Positions 1-4,705 of a stretch of DNA of 5,493 nt are shown in pieces (the stretch's first letter is position 1; every line of letters begins with the position of its first letter). The stretch is from Alphaproteobacteria bacterium (GTDB lineage Bacteria > Pseudomonadota > Alphaproteobacteria > UBA8366 > JADFVY01). The stretch lies in assembly GCA_029881615.1 (NCBI GenBank), contig JAOUMF010000177.1, positions 1 through 5,493 of the forward strand, given 5' to 3'. Both the position numbers and the translations under genes were made by a program. Under the pieces are notes generated by a model, which ran no database searches, was not told the origin of the DNA, and saw nothing but the letters and a program-made list of their open reading frames with translations.

Positions 1-137
1 TGGGATTGGCGATTTCGCGGCGCTATTGCGAACTGCTTGGCGGACAGATTGATGTCGAGAGTTCGCTGGGCAATGGCGCGGTGTTCACGGTCCGCCTGCC
101 GGTGGAAAACCTGGGACTGGTCCGGCAGGTTATTTAA
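1..137 (+). CDS. Sensor histidine kinase, C-terminal end of ATPase domain (partial, 5' end outside window)
   Basis: The first complete codon is at position 3. The 44 visible residues begin [20 protein letters not shown] and continue through a [11 protein letters not shown] stretch. This is the usual end of a HATPase_c domain: the last part of the G2 box, the helix ending in L-G-G, then the GxGxxF beta strands and LP. In this family the domain binds ATP and phosphorylates the conserved histidine of the dimerisation domain. About 10 residues follow the domain before the TAA stop (135-137), so no receiver domain follows it. The sensory and histidine-bearing parts lie outside the window, so the stimulus and cognate regulator cannot be named. 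The stop codon overlaps that of the convergent gene on the minus strand. Confidence 0.85.
   Translation, partial: GLAISRRYCELLGGQIDVESSLGNGAVFTVRLPVENLGLVRQVI
95..129. terminator. Inverted repeat at convergent gene ends, possible terminator
   Basis: CCTGCCGG (95-102) and CCGGCAGG (122-129) form a perfect 8-bp GC-rich inverted repeat around a 19-nt spacer. Three more pairs are possible inside (109-111 with 119-121). On the plus strand the stem is followed directly by TTATTTAA, a weak T-tract, so it could end the kinase transcript although it lies within the last codons. On the minus strand it begins 5 nt after the neighbouring stop but has no T-tract. The long loop and the coding location make this tentative. 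Confidence 0.35.
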
Positions 138-376
138 CCGAAGGCCTTATACGCGATTATCGTATAGGTGTCCTTGACGCCGGGTAGAAGCTGCAACTTC
201 TCGGTGACGAAATGGCCCACATCGGCGCCCGCCTCGAGATAGCATTTCATCAGAAGATCGTAATTGCCCGAAATCGAATGGACTTCGGACACTTCTTCAA
301 TGTTCAGCACGGCGGAATCCGCCACTTCATAGGCCTTGCCGAGGTCGCATTTGACCTGAACGAAGATGGTTTGCAT
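134..376 (-). CDS. Stand-alone Lrp/AsnC ligand-binding (RAM) domain protein
   Basis: The 80-residue product is essentially one RAM/AsnC_trans_reg domain. It has strand [10 protein letters not shown], a helix around residues 13-27, strand EVHSISG, the S-G-N-Y-D-L-L motif (36-42) at the usual ligand-binding or turn position, and a closing LPGVKDTYT (64-72) strand. There is no N-terminal helix-turn-helix, so it is half the size of a classical Lrp regulator and should not bind DNA alone. Such single-domain proteins usually form dimers or higher oligomers and bind small molecules such as amino acids, possibly modulating partners. The start is supported by a strong GGAGGA ribosome binding site 9 nt upstream. 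It lies 39 nt downstream of the helicase with no terminator between them, so it is probably co-transcribed. Its stop overlaps the kinase stop by 4 nt. The ligand is unknown. Confidence 0.88.
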   Translation of the reverse strand: MQTIFVQVKCDLGKAYEVADSAVLNIEEVSEVHSISGNYDLLMKCYLEAGADVGHFVTEKLQLLPGVKDTYTIIAYKAFG

Positions 377-385
377 GGGGCCCGG

Positions 386-391
386 TCCTCC
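386..391 (-). promoter_or_regulatory. Ribosome binding site of the RAM-domain gene
   Basis: On the minus strand GGAGGA lies 9 nt before the ATG at 374-376. It is a near-perfect anti-16S match and fixes the start. It sits in the 39-nt gap after the helicase stop, in keeping with independent re-initiation on a shared transcript. Confidence 0.7.
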
Positions 392-415
392 GCGGAAATT
401 GAGTTGCCGGTAATG

Positions 416-1978
416 CTATAGCGTGGCCGGACGTTTCAGAAAAGCCGGTACCAGATCGGTTTCTCCGAATGGAACGTCGCCATATTCCGGCGCGTCGCCA
501 ATCGAATCCCGATCGCGTCGCGACCCGCGCTTGTTGTCTTTATCCTGCCTCGGCCGGTTGCCTTCTCGCGAAGACTGTTTTTCCTCGGTTTTTTCGCCCT
601 GGCCGCGGGAATGTTTGTCCGGCGTGCGCTTGTCCCGCGCCTTCCTGTCCTGCGTCCGCTCGTCCCGGCGTGCGTCGGCGGGTTTCTCGGTTGAGCTGGA
701 ATCCGCGGGTTGGTCTGTTGCAGATGCCTCAGCGGGCTGTTCGGTTGACGGCGCGGATTGGGGCTGCTCGCTGGCTTGTTTGGTGGTGGCTTTGCCACGT
801 CCACGGCCTCGATCGCGGCCTCGGCCCTTGCCGCTATCCTGTTTCAGTTCCGCGCCGGCGATTTCCTCGATATTGACGCGGGGGATTTCCCGGCCGGCCA
901 GTTTCTCGATCGCCGTGACATACTTGCCATCTTCCGGCGCGGCCAGGGTAAAGGCGTGACCGCTGCGGCCGGCACGGCCGGTACGGCCGATCCGATGGAC
1001 GTAATCTTCCGCGTGGGAAGGGACATCGAAATTGAATACATGGCTGACCGCGGCGATATCCAGCCCGCGCGCGGCCACGTCGGAACAGACCAGAATCTGA
1101 ATTTCGTTTGCCTTGAATTTATCCAGCGTATCGGTGCGCTGGAACTGGTCCATGTCGCCATGCAACGCGCCGACGCTGAATCCATGCCGTTCCAGGGAAC
1201 GGTGCAGCACGCCTATGTCACGCTTGCGATTGCAGAATATCAACGCGTTCGAGATGGTCTGGCTGTTAAGCAAGGACCGCAGCGCCTCGCGCTTGTCCTT
1301 GGACTGCACGATCACGATTGCCTGCTGGACCGTGTCGGCGACGGAGGAGGGCGGGGCAACGGTTATTTCGCGGGGATCGGTCAGGAATTTTTTGGCCAAG
1401 CGTTTGATTTCCGGCGGCATTGTCGCCGAGAACAGCAGTGTCTGGTGCTTCTTGGTGATGAAGGAAACGATCCGTTCCACATCCGGAATGAATCCCATGT
1501 CCAGCATCCGGTCGGCCTCGTCGATGACCAGGAAGTTGACATCGTTCATCATCACCTTGCCGCGTTCCACATGGTCCATCAGGCGGCCGGGCGTGGCGAT
1601 CAGCACGTCGACGCCGCGGTCCAGCTTCTTGAACTGTTCGGTGAATGACACGCCGCCAATCAGCAGCGCCGTCGTCAGCTTGGTGTATTTACCGTAGGTT
1701 TCGAAATTTTCGGCAACCTGGGCGGCGAGTTCGCGCGTCGGCTCCAGAATAAGCGAGCGCGGCATCCGGGCCCTGGCGCGGCCCTGACCCAGAATATCGA
1801 TCATCGGCAATGTAAAGGAAGCGGTCTTGCCGGTTCCGGTCTGCGCGCAGCCCAATACATCCCTGCCCATGAGGACCTGCGGGATTGCTTGTTTCTGTAT
1901 GGGAGTCGGCGTTTCGTAACCCGCCTCGGAGACCGCGCGCATCACGCCGTCACTGAGGCCCAGTTCAGTAAATGTCAT
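416..1978 (-). CDS. rhlE: RhlE-like DEAD-box ATP-dependent RNA helicase
   Basis: The 520-residue product is a cytoplasmic RNA helicase that uses ATP to unwind or remodel RNA, in this family typically in ribosome assembly, RNA decay or cold growth. All superfamily 2 motifs are visible: an upstream aromatic F3, Q motif YETPTPIQ (21-28), motif I AQTGTGKT (45-52), Ia PTRELA (80-85), GG (108-109), Ib TPGR (129-132), II DEAD (153-156), III SAT (184-186), IV LIFCNRK (246-252), V SDVAARGLD (299-307) and VI HRIGRTGRAG (328-337). The core ends near residue 375. A roughly 145-residue low-complexity tail follows: Arg/Gly-rich (383-396), four 9-residue Gln/Pro/Ala/Glu repeats (402-437), a basic Asp/Arg/Lys stretch, and the tail VPAFLKRPATL. 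Such tails usually add RNA affinity or bind partners. The ATG has an AGGA 3 nt upstream, a short spacing. Expression probably comes from the promoter at 2045-2072. The RhlE subgroup is judged from the N-terminal sequence; the exact orthologue is uncertain. Confidence 0.96.
   Translation of the reverse strand: MTFTELGLSDGVMRAVSEAGYETPTPIQKQAIPQVLMGRDVLGCAQTGTGKTASFTLPMIDILGQGRARARMPRSLILEPTRELAAQVAENFETYGKYTKLTTALLIGGVSFTEQFKKLDRGVDVLIATPGRLMDHVERGKVMMNDVNFLVIDEADRMLDMGFIPDVERIVSFITKKHQTLLFSATMPPEIKRLAKKFLTDPREITVAPPSSVADTVQQAIVIVQSKDKREALRSLLNSQTISNALIFCNRKRDIGVLHRSLERHGFSVGALHGDMDQFQRTDTLDKFKANEIQILVCSDVAARGLDIAAVSHVFNFDVPSHAEDYVHRIGRTGRAGRSGHAFTLAAPEDGKYVTAIEKLAGREIPRVNIEEIAGAELKQDSGKGRGRDRGRGRGKATTKQASEQPQSAPSTEQPAEASATDQPADSSSTEKPADARRDERTQDRKARDKRTPDKHSRGQGEKTEEKQSSREGNRPRQDKDNKRGSRRDRDSIGDAPEYGDVPFGETDLVPAFLKRPATL
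668..775 (-). repeat. Four 27-nt degenerate tandem repeats in the helicase tail
   Basis: Reading the minus strand, helicase residues 402-437 divide into four in-phase 9-residue units: ASEQPQSAP, STEQPAEAS, ATDQPADSS and STEKPADAR. The shared pattern is (S/A)-(T/S)-(E/D)-(Q/K)-P. They lie in the disordered acidic part of the tail, between the RGRG segment and the basic segment. The arrangement suggests growth by in-frame duplication followed by drift, so copy number may vary between relatives. Confidence 0.7.
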
Positions 1979-1993
1979 ATTTCCTGCTGTTTC

Positions 1994-2012
1994 TCGCCGG
2001 ACCTTCCGGCGA
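1994..2012 (-). promoter_or_regulatory. Hairpin in the 5' leader of the helicase mRNA
   Basis: TCGCCGG (1994-2000) and CCGGCGA (2006-2012) form a perfect 7-bp GC-rich stem with a 5-nt loop. In the helicase mRNA the loop reads AAGGU, itself purine-rich and Shine-Dalgarno-like, and the stem ends 8 nt before the AGGA ribosome binding site. It could influence helicase translation or mRNA stability. A regulatory role is inference from position only. Confidence 0.4.
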
Positions 2013-2044
2013 TATATAAACTCATCATTTTGTTGGTTGAGCGG

Positions 2045-2072
2045 ACTATAGGGACAAACGCGCCGCTGTCAA
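2045..2072 (-). promoter_or_regulatory. Sigma-70-type promoter for the helicase/RAM-protein unit
   Basis: On the minus strand a perfect -35 box TTGACA (2072-2067) is separated by 16 nt from TATAGT (2050-2045), five of six matches to the -10 consensus. Transcription would start near 2037-2039, leaving a leader of about 60 nt before the ATG at 1978. The leader contains the hairpin at 1994-2012. It faces away from the DUF262 gene, so it does not serve that cassette. Confidence 0.65.
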
Positions 2073-2207
2073 TGTTTCTGCGCGTTACTGGCGCTTGGTG
2101 GCGGTCGGTTTGCGTCGGCCGTCGGCAGCATTCCTTTGCGTGAATGCCGGTTCGTTGTTACTGATAGGCGCGATTGGATGCTGCCCGGTTATTAGCGAAG
2201 GTAGGAT

Positions 2208-3596
2208 ATGGCAGGCAAGGATACAGAGGTTGTCGTGGAAGCGCGAACCACGCTTGGAGAGCCTCGCGGGATAGAGTTTGAGCGCCCGGAGCCCGAGGGA
2301 ACGCCTGTTCGGGGCGAGGCGTATGATCCTGAAAAGATCGATATCGTTACGCGGAGCATGACGATCGATCAGATTCTGGCGCGCATCCGGGCAGAGACCA
2401 TCGATCTGAACGCGGACCTTCAACGCTGCCGTCATGCGTGGAACGGGGTCCGCCAGAGCAGGCTGGTGGAACTGGTGCTGCTGAAAATTCCGCTGCCGGC
2501 CATTTATGTCGCCGAGGATGCCGGGGAAAACTGGACCGTTGTCGACGGTATTCAGCGATTGACGACCATCGCGCGTTTTGTCGATCCGGCGGTCATCGGC
2601 GATACGCCATTGGTCATGGAGGGTTTGGAATATCTGGGCGGTGACTATGTGGGCAAGGGGTTCAAGGAACTTCCGCCTCGTTTGCAGCGGCGCCTGAAGG
2701 AGACGGAATTGGCCGTGCATGTTATCCGGCACGGCACCCCTGCGCCGGTGAAGTTCAATATTCTTTCCAGGCTGAATGATGGCGGGATGCCGTTGACTGC
2801 CCAGGAAATTCGCCACGCGCTGACGCCCGGCCGGGCTCGCGAGATCCTGGCGGACTGGGCGCAAGGCAAGGAATTCAGGAAGGCCATCGGCAATGGCATT
2901 GTCGACGAAGGTATGGCGGACCGCGAGTTGGTTCTTCGGTTTATTGCCTTTCGTCTTACCCCCCTTGGCGCCTATCCCGATGGTGATTTCGAGCAGTTCC
3001 TGGGCGAGGCCATGCGGGCGCTGAACGATATACCGGCTGTGCCCGCGCCTGATTTGGCCTCGGAAACAGAGCCGGCGCCCGAACCGGAGGAATCCCCGGA
3101 TGCGCCGCCGGCTGCGGCGACCACGGAAACGGTGGATGAAGTCGGCGATATGGATCTTCTTGCGGATGATCACGGCGATCGCCCGGCCGAAGATGAAGGC
3201 GAGACGCCAGAGTCTGAGCCCGAGCCCGCAACGGTGCCAGATACGGCCCCCGCGACGCCGACACTTGCCGGGCTGGACAGTGAATTCAAATCCGCGATGA
3301 CGGCCGCCTTCGCAATATTCGGCGAGGAGGCTTTCCGTAAACCCCACGGCGCCGATGAAGGGCGTAATCCGATCAACAAGGCCCTGTTTGAGACCATTGC
3401 CGTAAATCTGGCGGCGCTGGACCCGGACCGGCGCGATATGCTGGTTGAACGCGGCGGTGCGGTGCGGGAACAATTCATTGATTTAATCGAAAACAGGAAA
3501 TTTATCCTGGCCGTTTCGCAAGGAACCGGAGACCCGGCAAAGGTGCGGACACGTTTTTCGGAGATTGAAAAATTATTTAAGAAAGTACTTTCATGA
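2208..3596 (+). CDS. DUF262 domain protein (GmrS/ParB-like fold), first gene of the cassette
   Basis: In this 462-residue protein the DUF262 region spans about residues 50-270. It has the QRCRHAW motif (72-78), VVDGIQRLTT (111-120, the family's DGxQR signature) and the block FNILSRLNDGGMPLTAQEIR (183-202). In known members such as GmrSD, BrxU and SspE this fold binds or hydrolyses nucleotides and controls a nuclease, but here no C-terminal HNH (DUF1524) domain is present. The C-terminal part (about 359-462), with FGEEAFRK (371-378) and RNPINKALFE (386-395), resembles DUF262 proteins paired with ATPases. Between them lies an acidic, Pro/Ala-rich insertion (about 275-353) that looks disordered and is longer than I expect for the family. 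The start has GAAGG 6 nt upstream and an in-frame TAG at 2202-2204, so no longer form is possible. No strong plus-strand promoter was found; TTGTTA (2155-2160) with GATGCT (2177-2182) is a weak candidate. Its biochemical role is unproven. Confidence 0.88.
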   Translation: MAGKDTEVVVEARTTLGEPRGIEFERPEPEGTPVRGEAYDPEKIDIVTRSMTIDQILARIRAETIDLNADLQRCRHAWNGVRQSRLVELVLLKIPLPAIYVAEDAGENWTVVDGIQRLTTIARFVDPAVIGDTPLVMEGLEYLGGDYVGKGFKELPPRLQRRLKETELAVHVIRHGTPAPVKFNILSRLNDGGMPLTAQEIRHALTPGRAREILADWAQGKEFRKAIGNGIVDEGMADRELVLRFIAFRLTPLGAYPDGDFEQFLGEAMRALNDIPAVPAPDLASETEPAPEPEESPDAPPAAATTETVDEVGDMDLLADDHGDRPAEDEGETPESEPEPATVPDTAPATPTLAGLDSEFKSAMTAAFAIFGEEAFRKPHGADEGRNPINKALFETIAVNLAALDPDRRDMLVERGGAVREQFIDLIENRKFILAVSQGTGDPAKVRTRFSEIEKLFKKVLS

Positions 3597-3640
3597 TCAA
3601 TTCTATTAATTTGATTAATTTCAAGATTTTTGCAGAACAG
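3561..3640 (+). other. AT-rich patch across the gene 1/gene 2 junction
   Basis: I count 18 G or C in these 80 nt (about 22%), against roughly 60% or more in the flanking coding sequence. The patch covers the last codons of the DUF262 gene, the ATGA overlap and the first 15 or so ATPase codons. Within it the 8-mer ATTAATTT occurs twice, at 3605-3612 and 3614-3621, encoding the I-N-L-I-N-F strand. It may keep the junction unstructured for re-initiation, or mark a recombination seam. Confidence 0.7.
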
Positions 3641-4690
3641 AAAATACCCCTTGGACCTTTGACATTGCTTTCCGGCCTCAATGGCGTTGGCAAGAGTTCG
3701 GCCATGCAGTCGCTCTCACTGCTGCGCCAGTCCCATGATTCCGGGATTCTGCGCGAGGATGGCTGGCTGTTGAATGGCGAACTGGTCGAGATCGGTGCGG
3801 GCGAGGATTTGCTGCATGAAAATGCCAGCAGTTCCCACGTCGCCATTGAACTGGAGGAGGAGGGCGAGACCTCGCGCTGGCAGGTCGATTATGTCCAGCA
3901 GGGCGATGTATTGCGCTATGGCGAGGAGACGCCGCCGGAGGCCCAGGGCGTTCTGTTCGGCAACGGGTTCCAGTATCTGCGCGCCGACCGGGTCAACCCG
4001 ATGGTCAGCTATCCGAAATCCTACCATGCGGTGTCGCAGCGGCGCTTTCTCGGCAGCCGGGGTGAATTCGCCGCGCATTTCCTCAGCCATTACCGGGACG
4101 AGCCGATCACCGACGCCGCGCTGAAGCATCCCGATACCGAGACGACATCCGGTCTGCTGGCGCAGGTCAACGCCTGGATGCAGGAATTCAGCCCAGGCGC
4201 CTCGATCAACGTTCATGAGATCGAAAAGACCGATTTCGTGCGGCTCAGCTTTACCTTCGGATCGGGCATCGACGAATCCAACCCCTACCGTCCGACCAAT
4301 GTGGGGTTCGGCCTGACCTATTCGCTGCCGATCGTGATTGCCTGCCTGTCCACCGCGGCCGGCGGCATCATCCTGCTGGAAAACCCCGAAGCGCATTTGC
4401 ATCCCCAGGGACAGGTTGCCATGGGCCGGCTGATGGCGCTGACCGCCGCCGCCGGCGTGCAGGTGGTGGTGGAAACCCACAGCGACCATGTGCTGAACGG
4501 CATCCGCATCGCGGTCAAGCAAGGCATCCTCGAACCCGACCATTCGCTGGTGCATTTCTTCCGCCGCGACCACGAAAACGGATCGGCGACCATCGACAGC
4601 CCCTCGATCAACGAGCAGGGCCGCCTGAGTTTCTGGCCGGAAGGGTTCTTCGACCAGTGGGACAAGAGTCTCGACGAACTGCTTGATTAG
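3593..4690 (+). CDS. OLD/ABC-like AAA family ATPase with DUF3696 C-terminus
   Basis: The 365-residue protein begins with the SMC/OLD-type strand INLINFKIFAEQ (5-16), then Walker A GLNGVGKSS (28-36). A middle region (about 50-230) lacks a long coiled coil. Then come NVGFGLTYSLPIV (236-248) in the place of the ABC signature, Walker B IILLENPEAHLHP (259-271) with E266 as likely catalytic glutamate, and ETHSDH (294-299) as the switch histidine region. The end FWPEGFFDQWDKSLDELL (347-364) matches the DUF3696 C-terminus. These proteins dimerise on ATP and act as switches or motors. No TOPRIM nuclease follows, unlike full OLD proteins. The ATG overlaps the stop of gene 1 as ATGA, so translation is probably coupled and the product likely works with the DUF262 protein. 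The first 25 or so codons are AT-rich; the rest is strongly GC-ending. The ATPase assignment is firm, the pathway is not. Confidence 0.92.
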   Translation: MINSINLINFKIFAEQKIPLGPLTLLSGLNGVGKSSAMQSLSLLRQSHDSGILREDGWLLNGELVEIGAGEDLLHENASSSHVAIELEEEGETSRWQVDYVQQGDVLRYGEETPPEAQGVLFGNGFQYLRADRVNPMVSYPKSYHAVSQRRFLGSRGEFAAHFLSHYRDEPITDAALKHPDTETTSGLLAQVNAWMQEFSPGASINVHEIEKTDFVRLSFTFGSGIDESNPYRPTNVGFGLTYSLPIVIACLSTAAGGIILLENPEAHLHPQGQVAMGRLMALTAAAGVQVVVETHSDHVLNGIRIAVKQGILEPDHSLVHFFRRDHENGSATIDSPSINEQGRLSFWPEGFFDQWDKSLDELLD

Positions 4691-4691
4691 A

Positions 4692-4698
4692 GGGAGGA
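4692..4698 (+). promoter_or_regulatory. Ribosome binding site of the third cassette gene
   Basis: GGGAGGA lies in the 15-nt gap after the ATPase stop, with its GGAGG core 8 nt before the ATG at 4706. It favours that ATG over the in-frame one at 4712, which would be 14 nt away. It suggests efficient translation of the third gene independent of coupling. Confidence 0.7.
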
Positions 4699-4705
4699 AA
4701 CGATC

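Noticed and set aside
148..166. Inverted repeat TATACG/CGTATA with 7-nt loop
   Set aside because: AT-rich 6-bp stem inside the RAM coding region with no T-tract; likely chance.
423..959. 178-codon plus-strand open frame opposite the helicase tail
   Set aside because: Ser/Arg-rich low-complexity product that mirrors the repetitive helicase tail; no ribosome binding site or domain.
758..1648. 296-codon open frame on the plus strand antisense to the helicase
   Set aside because: It lies wholly within a helicase with every motif intact, its translation has no recognisable domain, and such long antisense frames are common at this G+C content.
2013..2020. TATATAAA as a plus-strand -10 element for the cassette
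   Set aside because: No matching -35 at 15-19 nt upstream, and it would give a leader of about 180 nt.
2103..2126. Three close GTCGG copies as operator repeats
   Set aside because: Five-base units with irregular spacing in GC-rich sequence are expected by chance.
2072..2143. 23-codon plus-strand small open frame as a leader peptide
   Set aside because: No ribosome binding site before the ATG and no conserved-looking content.
2085..3473. 462-codon minus-strand open frame antisense to the DUF262 gene
   Set aside because: The translation is His/Arg/Gln-rich with no domain, while the plus strand carries clear DUF262 motifs; it is a composition shadow.
3605..3621. Tandem ATTAATTT repeat as an attachment or binding site
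   Set aside because: It encodes the I-N-L-I-N-F strand expected at the start of OLD/SMC-like ATPases, so a coding explanation suffices.
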